From Streptomyces nigrescens (GTDB lineage Bacteria; Actinomycetota; Actinomycetes; Streptomycetales; Streptomycetaceae), in the NCBI GenBank assembly GCA_024349765.1, contig AP026073.1:558001-622000 (forward strand): a stretch of DNA of 64,000 bases. The letters are read 5' to 3'. This document shows, in pieces, positions 50,720 to 59,250 of the stretch. Each line of letters starts with the position of its first letter. Position 1 is the stretch's first letter. Under the pieces are notes generated by a model. That model ran no database searches, was not told the DNA's origin, and saw only the letters and a program-made list of their open reading frames with translations. Both the position numbers and the translations under genes were made by a program.

Positions 50720-51667
50720 ATGGACGTCTCTTTTCTGGGTGGCCCCCAGCCTCAGCTCGGTGTGGGCGTTGTCGCCCCTTTTGACTTCGCGCTCGACCGC
50801 GAGCTGTGGCGCTGGGTGCCCGACGACGTGTCCCTCCACCTCACCCGAACCCCCTTCGTGCCCGTCGAGGTGAGCCTCGACCTGGCCCGGCTGGTCAGCG
50901 AGCACGAAACGCTGGACGCCGCGGTCCAGGCGCTGTGCGCGGTGTCCCCGCAGGTCATCTGCTACGCCTGTACCTCCGGCAGCTTCGTCGGCGGGCTGGC
51001 GGGCGAGCGGGCGATGTGCGCCGCCATGGCACAGGCGGGGGACGTGCCCTCGCTCACCACCTCCGGCGCACTGCTGGAGGCGTTGCGGGAGATCGACGCA
51101 CGGCGGATCGCCGTGGTCACCCCGTACACGAAATCGGTCACCGACTCCCTGGAGGACTATCTTGGCGAGGGGGGCATCACGGTCACCGGCCGGGCCTACC
51201 TCGGCCTGACCCGGCACATCTGGAAGGTGCCGTACCGCGACGTGGTCGACATGGCCCGGGCGGCCGTCGTCGGGTCCGCCGACGCCCTCTTCATCAGCTG
51301 CACGAACCTGCCGACGTACGACGTCATCCCGCAGCTGGAGGCGGAGTTGCGGATGCCGGTGCTGTCCGCCAATCAGGTGACGATGTGGGCGGCGCTGCGC
51401 GCCATCGGGGCCCGGGCGGTGGGACCGTACCAGGCACTGCTCGATCCGGTGGCGCGGCGTGGACCGGCCGCGATGACCGGTTGGGAGCCGCCGGGCGGCG
51501 GGCCGCTGTCGCCGGGCGGCGGGCCGCTGTCGCCGGGTGGCGGTGGGTCGCGGGCGACCCCGGAGGCCGCGTTCGCCGGACCGCCCGCACTTCCCGACGG
51601 CGAACCGGACGGCGTCGAGCCGCCCCTTGCGCCGCCCGAGGATCCGGGCCCGCTGCCCCCGGTTTGA
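50720..51667 (+). CDS. Maleate isomerase/EutA-like protein with Gly/Pro-rich tail
   Basis: This 315-aa member of the maleate isomerase / arylmalonate decarboxylase branch of the Asp/Glu racemase superfamily has both catalytic cysteines, in YACTSGSF and ISCTNLPTYD, spaced as expected. Folded residues end at about 255. The rest is a low-complexity tail with repeated GGGPLSP units, then Pro/Glu-rich sequence. AGGGG precedes the ATG. The family includes maleate cis-trans isomerase and the ectoine-utilisation protein EutA, which fits the Ehu-type importer nearby. The exact reaction is not known. Confidence 0.83.
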   Translation: MDVSFLGGPQPQLGVGVVAPFDFALDRELWRWVPDDVSLHLTRTPFVPVEVSLDLARLVSEHETLDAAVQALCAVSPQVICYACTSGSFVGGLAGERAMCAAMAQAGDVPSLTTSGALLEALREIDARRIAVVTPYTKSVTDSLEDYLGEGGITVTGRAYLGLTRHIWKVPYRDVVDMARAAVVGSADALFISCTNLPTYDVIPQLEAELRMPVLSANQVTMWAALRAIGARAVGPYQALLDPVARRGPAAMTGWEPPGGGPLSPGGGPLSPGGGGSRATPEAAFAGPPALPDGEPDGVEPPLAPPEDPGPLPPV

Positions 51668-51813
51668 GGTCGGTCCGAACCCGGCCCGGAACCGTACCGA
51701 GGATGCTGCCGGCGCCGCCCGTGGCGCCGGCCGCGCTCCTGCCCCGGCTCACCGCCCGCCCCGACCCCGCGCACCACCCGGTACCCGCAGCCGCACACCC
51801 AAGGGAGACCCGC

Positions 51814-52545
51814 ATGGCATCGGTCGGCTTCCTCTACCCCGGCCACTCCGCGGAGGACGACTACCCCCGGCTCGAAACGCTCCTGGGCGGCGCGGTCCGC
51901 CTGCCGCTCGTGCACACCGACATCGGCGAGGACGCCCACCGGGCCGACGCGCTGCTGGAGATGGGCTCCGCGACCCGGCTGGCGGCCGGCGTCGACGAGC
52001 TGAAGGAACGCGGCGCCCAGGCCGTCGTCTGGGCCTGCACCAGCGCCAGCTTCATCTACGGCTGGGAGGGCGCCCACGAGCAGGTCCGCGAACTGTCCGC
52101 CACCGCCGGCCTGCCCGCCTCCAGTACGTCCTTCGCCTTCGCGCACGCCCTCCAGGCGCTCGGCGCCCGCCGGGTGGCGATCGCCGCGACCTACCCGGAC
52201 GACGTCGCCGAGTACTTCCGGGCGTTCTTGAAGTCCGCCGGGGCGGAGGTGGTCTCGACCCGCGGCAGCGGCATCATCACCGCCGCCGAGGTCGGCACCT
52301 GGGGCCGCGAGGAGGTCCTCGCGCTCGCCCGGGCCGGTGACCACCCCGACGCCGAGGCCGTCCTGCTCCCCGATACCGCCCTGCACACCGCCGCCCATCT
52401 GCCCGCCCTCGAAGCGGAGCTGCGCAAACCGGTGCTCACCGCCAATCAGGTGACGGCCTGGGAGGGCCTGCGCCTGCTGGACCGGCTGCTGTGCCGCCCG
52501 GCCCTGGGCACGCTGTTCGCGCGGACCGCGGGGGACACCGCCTAA
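51814..52545 (+). CDS. Maleate isomerase-like paralogue lacking the second cysteine
   Basis: This 243-aa protein belongs to the same family as the gene upstream. The first Cys is kept ([11 protein letters not shown]), but the region of the second reads [14 protein letters not shown], with no Cys. Related one-cysteine enzymes include decarboxylases and racemases, though AMDase keeps the other Cys. A changed reaction, or a partner role to the two-Cys protein, is therefore likely. GGGAGA precedes ATG at 51814; the gap to the previous gene is 146 bp. Confidence 0.82.
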   Translation: MASVGFLYPGHSAEDDYPRLETLLGGAVRLPLVHTDIGEDAHRADALLEMGSATRLAAGVDELKERGAQAVVWACTSASFIYGWEGAHEQVRELSATAGLPASSTSFAFAHALQALGARRVAIAATYPDDVAEYFRAFLKSAGAEVVSTRGSGIITAAEVGTWGREEVLALARAGDHPDAEAVLLPDTALHTAAHLPALEAELRKPVLTANQVTAWEGLRLLDRLLCRPALGTLFARTAGDTA

Positions 52546-52664
52546 CCAGGGTCTTCCCCTACGGGGATTCTCCGGGGCGGCCGCCGCCCGCCCCGGGAAT
52601 AAGTGGAGCACCTCTCCGGTTGTCGCCGGGGCAGACCTGGCGACACGAGGAGAGGACCCGCACC

Positions 52665-53795
52665 GTGAGCGGCGAAGACGACAAGCGGACCGGCGGCCCG
52701 ACGCAGCACGACGACGGCGACGGCATACGCGGCGTGGCCCGCGGCAGCGCGCCCGTGCCGCTGTCCGTGCTCGACCTGGTGACGGTCGGCGCCGGGCACA
52801 CCGCCGCCGGCGCCGTCCGCACCGCCGTCGACCTCGCCCGTACGGCCGAACGCCGCGGCTTCCACCGCTACTGGGTCGCCGAGCACCACTCCATGCCCGG
52901 TGTGGCCTCCTCCTCACCCGCGGTGCTGCTCGCCCACGTCGCCGCCCACACCGAACGCATCCGGCTCGGCTCCGGCGGCGTGATGCTGCCCAACCACGCC
53001 CCGCTGGTCATCGCCGAGCAGTTCGGCACCCTGGAGGCGATGGCCCCCGGCCGGATCGACCTGGGCCTGGGCCGCGCGCCGGGCACGGACGGCGCCACCG
53101 CCGCGGCCCTGCGGCGCACCGAGCGGCTGAACGAGGGCGCGGAGGACTTCCCGCAGCAGCTGGCCGAGTTGACCCGCTTCCTGGACGACACCTTCCCCGA
53201 CGGCCATCCGTACGCGCGGATCCACGCGGTGCCGGGACCGGTGCAGGCCACCTCGCCCGGCGGCGTGCAGTCCCCGCACCGCCCGCCCCTCTGGCTGCTC
53301 GGTTCCTCCGGCTTCAGCGCCCGGCTCGCCGGCTCGCTCGGCCTGCCGTTCGCCTTCGCGCACCACTTCTCCGCGGCCAACACCCTTCCCGCGCTCGACC
53401 TCTACCGCGCCTCCTTCCGTCCCTCCGAGGTTCTCGCCGAGCCGTACGCGCTGATCGGCGTCTCCGCGCTGGCCGCCGAGGACGAGCGGGAGGCCCGCCG
53501 CCAGGTCATGACCGGCGCGCTCGCGATGGTCCGGCTGCGCACCGGCCGCCCCGGCCTCGTCCCCAGCCCCGAGGAGGCCGAGGCGTACGCCTTCAACGAG
53601 CTGGAGCGCGGCTTCGTCGACAGCTGGCTGTCCAACGTCGTCCACGGCACCCCCGACGAGGTCCGCCAGGGCCTCGACGACCTCGCCAAGCGGACGGGCG
53701 CGGACGAGCTGATGATCACGTCCAACGCGCATGGCGGCGCGGCGCGGGTCCGCTCTTACGAGCTGATCGCCAATGCGTATGGCTTCGCCGGGTAG
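52665..53795 (+). CDS. LLM-class flavin-dependent monooxygenase
   Basis: This 376-aa luciferase-like TIM-barrel enzyme of the MsnO8-like group has [18 protein letters not shown] at the start, the [14 protein letters not shown] loop and the [16 protein letters not shown] segment. [13 protein letters not shown] and [14 protein letters not shown] follow. It uses reduced FMN and oxygen; the substrate is unknown. GTG at 52665 has AGGAGAGGA upstream. The stop TAG is followed directly by the long inverted-repeat spacer. Confidence 0.88.
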   Translation: MSGEDDKRTGGPTQHDDGDGIRGVARGSAPVPLSVLDLVTVGAGHTAAGAVRTAVDLARTAERRGFHRYWVAEHHSMPGVASSSPAVLLAHVAAHTERIRLGSGGVMLPNHAPLVIAEQFGTLEAMAPGRIDLGLGRAPGTDGATAAALRRTERLNEGAEDFPQQLAELTRFLDDTFPDGHPYARIHAVPGPVQATSPGGVQSPHRPPLWLLGSSGFSARLAGSLGLPFAFAHHFSAANTLPALDLYRASFRPSEVLAEPYALIGVSALAAEDEREARRQVMTGALAMVRLRTGRPGLVPSPEEAEAYAFNELERGFVDSWLSNVVHGTPDEVRQGLDDLAKRTGADELMITSNAHGGAARVRSYELIANAYGFAG

Positions 53796-53907
53796 CCGTA
53801 CGTTTTCGGCTTTCCCGCCGTGGGGGCTGGGGTTCTTCCGCCTTCGGCGGGGTGGGGTTTAGGGCCGGGGGCGCCCGCTTGGTGGGTGGTGCCGGGTTCG
53901 GCCCTCC

Positions 53908-53957
53908 GGCGCCTGTTGTGTGGACTGCTGACGCTTTACGTCCACACAACAGGCGCC
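53908..53957 (+). ncRNA. Conserved-loop hairpin element, copy 2
   Basis: An 18-bp perfect stem (GGCGCCTGTTGTGTGGAC) carries the invariant 14-nt loop TGCTGACGCTTTAC. Outer stem bases differ from copy 1 (13420-13469) on both sides together, so pairing is preserved. Confidence 0.7.
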
Positions 53958-54009
53958 TCCGGGCCGCCCCCTCCCGTCCGGTGGGGCGCCCCCGCCCGGG
54001 GAGGGGTTG

Positions 54010-54054
54010 AGGGCCGGGTTCGGCCGCGCCCGAGGCGCGGCCGAACCCGGCCCT
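54010..54054. terminator. Strong central hairpin, probable terminator
   Basis: A 21-bp perfect stem with loop CGA is followed on the plus strand by TTGTCATTT. It sits at the middle of the inverted-repeat spacer and could stop transcription from both sides. Confidence 0.85.
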
Positions 54055-54110
54055 TGTCATTTCCCCCACCGGGCGGGGGCGCGGTTACCGGCCGCAGGGT
54101 GGGGGCCGTA

Positions 54111-54160
54111 GGGGGCGGGTTTCCGGACGTAAAGCGTCAGCAGTCCGGAAACCCGCCCCC
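54111..54160 (-). ncRNA. Conserved-loop hairpin element, copy 3
   Basis: On the minus strand this copy reads GGGGGCGGGTTTCCGGAC, the 14-nt loop TGCTGACGCTTTAC, then the exact complement. Stem length and loop match copies 1 and 2, while most stem bases differ by paired changes. Confidence 0.7.
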
Positions 54161-54277
54161 GGAGGACCACACCCGGCACCACCCACCAAGCGAGCGCCCC
54201 CGGCCCAACAACCCCCACGCCCGCCGAAGGCGGAAGAACCCCAGCCCCCACGGCGGGAAAGCCGAAAACGTACGGCG

Positions 54278-56128
54278 CTAAATAAAGAGCGCCGCGACCC
54301 GGTCCGGCGCTACGGGGCGAGAGTAGAGCCACCCCTGCCCCGTGTCGCAGCCGATGCGGCGAAGCCGCTCCGCCTGTTCGGCGCTTTCGACGCATTCGGC
54401 GGTGACCGTGAGCCCGAGACGGTGGGCGAGTGCCACCAGTGCCTCGACGATCATCTCGTCGGCCGGATTGGGGTGTTCCTGGGAGCGGAACCCGCGGACG
54501 AACGACCCGTCGAGCTTCAATACGGAAACCGGGAGGCGGCTGAGGTAGGCGAGGTTGGAGTAGCCGGTGCCGAAGTCGTCGATGGCGATCCGTACGCCCA
54601 TGTCGCTCAGCGCCTGGAGGGCCTGGAGCGGGCGGCCGGCGGAGCCCATGACCGCCGACTCGGTCAGTTCCAGCTGGAGCAGCCGCGGCGGGAGACCGGT
54701 CTCGGCGAGGATCCCGGCGACGTCCGCGACCAGGTCGGAGTCCCAGACCTGACGTACGGCCACATTGACGCTGACGAACAGCGGCCGGCCGTCGGGGTGC
54801 GCCAGCTGCCAGGCGCGGGCCTGGTGGCAGGCGCGTTCCAGGACCCACCGGCCCAGCTCGACGATCGCGCCGTTCTCCTCCGCCAGCGCGATGAACCGAT
54901 TCGGCGACAGCGTCCCGAACTGCGGGTGCCGCCACCGGACCAGCGCCTCCACGCCCTGCGCCCGGCCGTCCCCCAGTCCGACCAGTGGTTGGTACTCCAG
55001 GGTGAATTCGCCGCGGTCGACGGCCGGCCGAAGCGTGCTGGACAGCGCCTGGCGGGTCATCCGGTGGGCGTTGCGCTCCGGGTCGAAGAGCGTCCAGCGG
55101 GCCTTGCCGTCCTCCTTGGCCCAGTACAGCGTGGTGTCCGCGGCCTGCATCAGGCCGGTCGCGGTGGTGCCGCCGGCGGCCCGCTCCACCACGCCGATGC
55201 TGGCCGACACCGAGAGCCGCTGCCCGGCCAGGTCGAACGGGCGCTGCAGCGCGTCCAGCACGCACTGGGCCAGCTCGGCCAGCTGGTCGGTGCCGGTGGA
55301 GTCCTCCACCAGGAGGGCGAATTCGTCGCCGCCGAGCCGCGCCACCAGATGCCCGGTGCGGCCCGTGCCGCGGTCGTCGTCGGTCTCCGCGCAGCGCATC
55401 AGCCGCTGCGCCACCGCGCTGAGCAGCCGGTCGCCGACCCGGTGCCCGAGGGTGTCGTTGACGGCCTTGAAGCCGTCCAGGTCGAGGTAGCAGAGCCCGA
55501 TCCGGCCGGTGCCGGTCGCGTCGAAGGCGGCCGTTTCCAGGGCGGCGGCGAGCCGCTCGAAGAACAGCGCCCGGTTGGGCAGCCGGGTCACCGGGTCGTG
55601 CATCTGCAGGTGTCGCAGCCGGGCGAGCAGGTCGTGGCGGTCGCTGATGTCGGCCACCGACAGCAGCATCCGCTCCTCGCCGCTGAGCGGTTCCGGCGTC
55701 AGCGGCTCGACCGTCACTTCCACCCATACGGAGTGCCCCTCGGGGTGTTTGAGGCGGCGGGTGCAGCGCAGCCGGTCGCTGCGGCCGCACAGCACCTCGC
55801 GGTAGGCGGTCCACACCCGGGGGTCGGCACCCAGGTCGGTGAGGTCCGCCGCGGTCGCCGCCACCAGGTCCTCCGGGTCGGCGCCGACCAGCTCGCCGAA
55901 GGCGGGGTTGGCGGCCAGGACCAGTCCGTCGCGGTTGAGCACGGCCATCGCCAGCCGGCCCGCGTGGAAGGCGGCGCGGTAGTCGCCGAGGGAGGCGGCG
56001 GAGTCGTCGTGGCGGCCGGCCGGGGCGTGCCGGGCGTCGCCGGATTCTTTGGTGGTGCCGTTACGTTCCGTCACTGAGGGCAGCGTTGCTCCGGGCGTGC
56101 GGCCCGGGCCGTCGGGGTGTCCGCTCAC
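54278..56128 (-). CDS. PAS-GGDEF-EAL cyclic-di-GMP protein
   Basis: This is a 616-aa cytoplasmic protein. Residues 1-45 are low-complexity. A PAS/PAC sensor domain (about 45-170) is followed by a GGDEF domain with intact LGGDEFAL and by an EAL domain. The EAL domain has EALVRWRHP, the NV in SVNVAV, ELTES, the DDFGTGYSNL loop and KLDGSF, all consistent with phosphodiesterase chemistry. No RxxD inhibitory site precedes GGDEF. From memory the architecture and neighbourhood fit SCO2817, a homologue of the RmdA/Cdg set that times Streptomyces development. GTG at 56128 has GGGAG upstream. Confidence 0.88.
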   Translation of the reverse strand: MSGHPDGPGRTPGATLPSVTERNGTTKESGDARHAPAGRHDDSAASLGDYRAAFHAGRLAMAVLNRDGLVLAANPAFGELVGADPEDLVAATAADLTDLGADPRVWTAYREVLCGRSDRLRCTRRLKHPEGHSVWVEVTVEPLTPEPLSGEERMLLSVADISDRHDLLARLRHLQMHDPVTRLPNRALFFERLAAALETAAFDATGTGRIGLCYLDLDGFKAVNDTLGHRVGDRLLSAVAQRLMRCAETDDDRGTGRTGHLVARLGGDEFALLVEDSTGTDQLAELAQCVLDALQRPFDLAGQRLSVSASIGVVERAAGGTTATGLMQAADTTLYWAKEDGKARWTLFDPERNAHRMTRQALSSTLRPAVDRGEFTLEYQPLVGLGDGRAQGVEALVRWRHPQFGTLSPNRFIALAEENGAIVELGRWVLERACHQARAWQLAHPDGRPLFVSVNVAVRQVWDSDLVADVAGILAETGLPPRLLQLELTESAVMGSAGRPLQALQALSDMGVRIAIDDFGTGYSNLAYLSRLPVSVLKLDGSFVRGFRSQEHPNPADEMIVEALVALAHRLGLTVTAECVESAEQAERLRRIGCDTGQGWLYSRPVAPDRVAALFI

Positions 56129-56435
56129 TGCTCGCTCCCGCTTGGCGCTTGTCTCGTGATGGAGGGGGGATCCCGCGCTGGAAAGTGTGGCGATCATAGA
56201 GGCTGGCACGAGGGCCGATCCAGCGACGCAGCCGTGCTCCCCGGCCCACATGACGGAACTTCAGCCATTTCTGCCCGGCTCTGTTCGCGGCGATTGCCCC
56301 GTTGGTCGATTGTGACTGTCCGTTACGGGGCGGTGGAGACGCGCCGATCACTCGTCTGGGCCCCGGAAACAGGACGAATAGCATTAAATCGCCACAGGGT
56401 AGATGAGGTCCCCGAATCCGTCCCTGGAGGTCCGT

Positions 56436-57677
56436 GTGCCGCGCGCCCAGACGCCCGACGGGGGCGACCGTCGCCGCCTGCGGCGCCTGGCGGCCGTGCT
56501 CACCGCGCTGAGTGCGCTGATCGCCACGTCCATCGTCGCCGGGCCCGCCACCGCCTCCGAGGCCGCCCTCCCCTGTGCGCTGGGCCGCAGCGAGGCCCAC
56601 CACTCCGAGGGCCTGGACAGTTGGAACGGCTCCTACACCCGCCCGGACCGCCCGCTCGACGCGGTGCTGATCTACCTCTCCTTCCCGGACTCCCGGCCGG
56701 CCGCCGCCCCGCAAGCGCTGGCCCGCGACTACTTTCCCGCCACCTCCGCCTTCTTCGAGCGCGCCTCCTACGGCCGGTTCCGGCTGCGCCCGCACGTCCA
56801 CCGCCCCTGGGTGCGGATGCCGCGCTCGTCCGTCTCGTACGGCATACAGCGCGACTGGGACGCCGGACGGCGCGCGGCCTACCTGCGCGACGCGGTCGCC
56901 GCCGCCGACCCCTCGGTGGACTTCGGCCGCTATGACGTGGTCTATTTCGTCGCCGATCCGGAGGCGCCCGGCGTCGATTCGGATGCCACCAAAGTGGTCA
57001 ACCTCGATCAGCCGATGCATGCCGACGATCACGAGCTGCGCCGCTTCGTCACCGTCTTCGAGCAGAGCCCGCCGGACCGCAACGTCCTCGCACACGAGAC
57101 CGGTCACGTCTTCGACCTGCCCGATCTGTACCACCGGCCGCAGAGCGGCAAGGGTGACTGGGACACCTATGTGGGGGACTGGGACCTCATGGGCAGCCAG
57201 TTCGGACTGGCGCCCGATCCCTTCGCCTGGCACAAGTGGAAGCTCGGCTGGATCGCCGACAACCAGGTTGCCTGCGTCGATCTCGCACACCCCGGCATGT
57301 ACTCGCTCCGCACCCTGACCGCCCCCCTCGAACCCCGCGGGCAGCGCCGTCCGCGGCTGCTGGTGCTCCGCACCGGCCCCGACAGCGCGCTCGCCATCGA
57401 GGCGCGCAGCGCCCTGGGCAACGACCGCTCCCTGTGCAGCGAGGGCGTCCTCGCCTACCGCATCGACAGCGCGACCGCCTCCGGCTCGGGCCCGGTACAC
57501 GTCCTCGACGGCCACCCCACCACCTCCGCCTGCTGGGGCACCTCCGTCTACCCGCCGCTCGCGGACGCGCCCCTGGGCGTGGGGGAGAGCATGGACGACG
57601 CGAAGGACGGCGTACGGATCCAGGTGGCCGGGCGGACCGGCGACGGCGACTGGGCGGTCAAGATCGGCCGGGGGTGA
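56436..57677 (+). CDS. Secreted M6-type (immune inhibitor A-like) metalloprotease
   Basis: This 413-aa exported protein has a signal peptide at about residues 15-40 (LAAVLTALSALIATSIVA). The catalytic zinc motif is LAHETGHVFDLPDLY (HExxH with a downstream Asp as third ligand), followed by VGDWDLMGSQFGLAPDPFAWHKWKLGW with the Met-turn DLMG, as in M6 peptidases. The C-terminal 150 residues form a beta-rich domain. GTG at 56436 has GGAGG 5 nt upstream; an earlier ATG at 56403 lacks a site. It is monocistronic, divergent from the cyclic-di-GMP gene and followed by a tRNA on the other strand. Confidence 0.85.
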   Translation: MPRAQTPDGGDRRRLRRLAAVLTALSALIATSIVAGPATASEAALPCALGRSEAHHSEGLDSWNGSYTRPDRPLDAVLIYLSFPDSRPAAAPQALARDYFPATSAFFERASYGRFRLRPHVHRPWVRMPRSSVSYGIQRDWDAGRRAAYLRDAVAAADPSVDFGRYDVVYFVADPEAPGVDSDATKVVNLDQPMHADDHELRRFVTVFEQSPPDRNVLAHETGHVFDLPDLYHRPQSGKGDWDTYVGDWDLMGSQFGLAPDPFAWHKWKLGWIADNQVACVDLAHPGMYSLRTLTAPLEPRGQRRPRLLVLRTGPDSALAIEARSALGNDRSLCSEGVLAYRIDSATASGSGPVHVLDGHPTTSACWGTSVYPPLADAPLGVGESMDDAKDGVRIQVAGRTGDGDWAVKIGRG

Positions 57678-57705
57678 CGACAGGGGCGTCGTTCCGCGCC
57701 CATGA

Positions 57706-57736
57706 CGAAGGCCCCCACCTGAGGTGAGGGCCTTCG
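57706..57736 (-). terminator. Terminator of tRNA-Lys copy 3
   Basis: A 9-bp stem CGAAGGCCC/GGGCCTTCG lies 9 nt past the tRNA 3' end. It can also serve the convergent protease gene. Confidence 0.75.
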
Positions 57737-57744
57737 ACCGTCTG

Positions 57745-57818
57745 TGCGCCGCCAGGGACTCGAACCCCGGACCCGCTGATTAAGAGTCAGCTGCTCTAAC
57801 CAACTGAGCTAGCGGCGC
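57745..57818 (-). tRNA. tRNA-Lys (CTT), copy 3
   Basis: This 74-nt tRNA has anticodon CTT and no encoded CCA. It is identical to the copies at 33601 and 40592. Confidence 0.97.
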
Positions 57819-57880
57819 CTGCTGACGGGGAAAACATTAGCATCCTGATCGGGGAGGACAAAAATCGGTTTCCCGCTGCC

Positions 57881-58519
57881 CTAGGCCAGCGCCGAAACGC
57901 GGGGCTGACCTGCGGCTTCCGCTGCCTCCCCGGCCGCCGGGCGGGCCGCGCGGACACAGGCCCACAGCAGCACGTCCGGCCCCGGCAGCCAGGGCCGGCG
58001 GACGTCCGGCGCCACCAGCCACCGGGAGCCCGCGACGGAGTCGTCGTCGGCCGGAGCGGTGCGCGGACGCGGTGCGGTACGCGGGCCCGTACGGGTGGCG
58101 GGGGCGGCATGCGGGTGCAGCGGCGGGATGGTCACCGCGTCCCCGCTGCCGTGGCACAGCAGCGGCGGGACGGCCGCCGCCCACTCCTCCCAGACCAGCA
58201 GCGCCGGCAGCCGCTGGGCGGTGCCCGGCGTGGCGAACAGCAGGATCCGCCCGCGGTGCGCGGCCACCGGCCCGGAACCGGGGCCGGCGGACCAGAGCCG
58301 GTCCACCATCCGCCGCCCGAACAGCGCCGGGGCGTTGATCACGTCGAAGGCCGTCCCGCACGGCAGCACGCTCGGCGCTTCCGGCCGCAGCGCCCACAGG
58401 GCGTGCAGGTCGTCCGGGTGGGGGCTGGCCGAGGCGAGCCAGTCGGCGCCGGCGAGGGTGACGTACGACGTGGCGGGGTGGGCGGGGGTGCGGGGGAGGT
58501 CGGGCAGCCGGTCACTCAT
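57881..58519 (-). CDS. Conserved hypothetical protein
   Basis: This 212-aa cytoplasmic protein has ADWLASASPHPDDLHALWALRPEAPS and VLPCGTAFDVINAPALFGRRMVDRL, then GPVAAHRGRILLFATPGTAQRLP and HGSGDAVTIPPL. This order resembles the N-terminal part of bifunctional primase/polymerase-like proteins conserved in Streptomyces, but I see no clear catalytic motif. A Pro/Arg/Thr-rich loop lies at 135-160. ATG at 58519 has no obvious ribosome site, so the start is uncertain. Confidence 0.65.
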   Translation of the reverse strand: MSDRLPDLPRTPAHPATSYVTLAGADWLASASPHPDDLHALWALRPEAPSVLPCGTAFDVINAPALFGRRMVDRLWSAGPGSGPVAAHRGRILLFATPGTAQRLPALLVWEEWAAAVPPLLCHGSGDAVTIPPLHPHAAPATRTGPRTAPRPRTAPADDDSVAGSRWLVAPDVRRPWLPGPDVLLWACVRAARPAAGEAAEAAGQPRVSALA

Positions 58520-58734
58520 GGGAACAGGTCTACCGATACGGGCCGTACCGGCTCGGCTGATTGGTGGAAACCGGGACGGCGTGGCACGGGACCCGGTACC
58601 TTGCCCCGTCGCATATGCCAGCGGCTCATGGTTGGTGACCATGAGCCGTCGTGGGGCGTCTGTGATGGATGTGAACGAGCGGACGGGTCGGCCCGCGGAG
58701 GCCGGTCGTCGGACGGGTCGGTGCGCGGACGGGG

Positions 58735-59118
58735 TCAGTCCATGTCGCCGAGCAGCGTGCCGCCGCTCCGCATCAGGCTGCGGCCGAACTCGATCATCTT
58801 CTGGGCGTAGTCCTCGGTCCACTCGGCCTGCTCGGCGAGCACGGCCAGCGGCAGCCGATCGAACCGGCTCGGGTCGGCCAGCTGGGCGGCGGCCAGCGCC
58901 TGGAACTCCGTGGCGCGGTCGGCCGCGGCGCGGAAGGCCAGGGTCAGCTCCGTCGCGCGGCTCAACAGCTCGCGCGGGTCCTCTATCGACTCCAGGTCGA
59001 AGAAGTGCTCGGGGTCGGCAACGGCCTCGGGTGGTTCGAAGAGCAGCTGCGCGGGCTTCATGCGCCGTGGCCTCGGTGCCGTACCACGGGGGTCGGGAGC
59101 CGGTCGCGGCTCGGACAT
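58735..59118 (-). CDS. Conserved hypothetical protein, small and helical
   Basis: This 127-aa acidic protein has no signal peptide and is mostly helical after a Pro/Arg-rich start (residues 1-20). The segment FFDLESIEDPRELLSRATELTLAFRAAADRATEFQAL suggests a helical bundle. ATG at 59118 has GGAGG 7 nt upstream. It lies 132 bp downstream of the helicase gene in the same direction, but its link to the nuclease-helicase unit is uncertain. No family is recognised. Confidence 0.7.
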   Translation of the reverse strand: MSEPRPAPDPRGTAPRPRRMKPAQLLFEPPEAVADPEHFFDLESIEDPRELLSRATELTLAFRAAADRATEFQALAAAQLADPSRFDRLPLAVLAEQAEWTEDYAQKMIEFGRSLMRSGGTLLGDMD

Positions 59119-59250
59119 GTACGTACCTCCAGATCGTGTGCCGCATTCCATTGTCCCGCCTCGCGCAAGTGCGCCCTGGGGCGTGAGGTGCACGGAGGGG
59201 GCGCCGGGGGTCCGCCGGGCCCGTTCCGCCCGGCCCGAGGGCCCCCGGTC

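Larger units (their letters stand above)
53796..54275. repeat. 480-bp inverted-repeat spacer between convergent genes
   Basis: Two arms of about 115 bp face each other. The outer 56 bp (53796-53851 and 54220-54275) are perfect inverted copies beginning CCGTACGTTTTCGGC. The left arm starts at the base after the LLM-gene TAG and the right arm 2 bp after the GGDEF-gene TAG. Each arm leads inward, via CTCCGG, to a conserved-loop hairpin. A third hairpin occupies the centre. No gene was seen. Confidence 0.9.
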
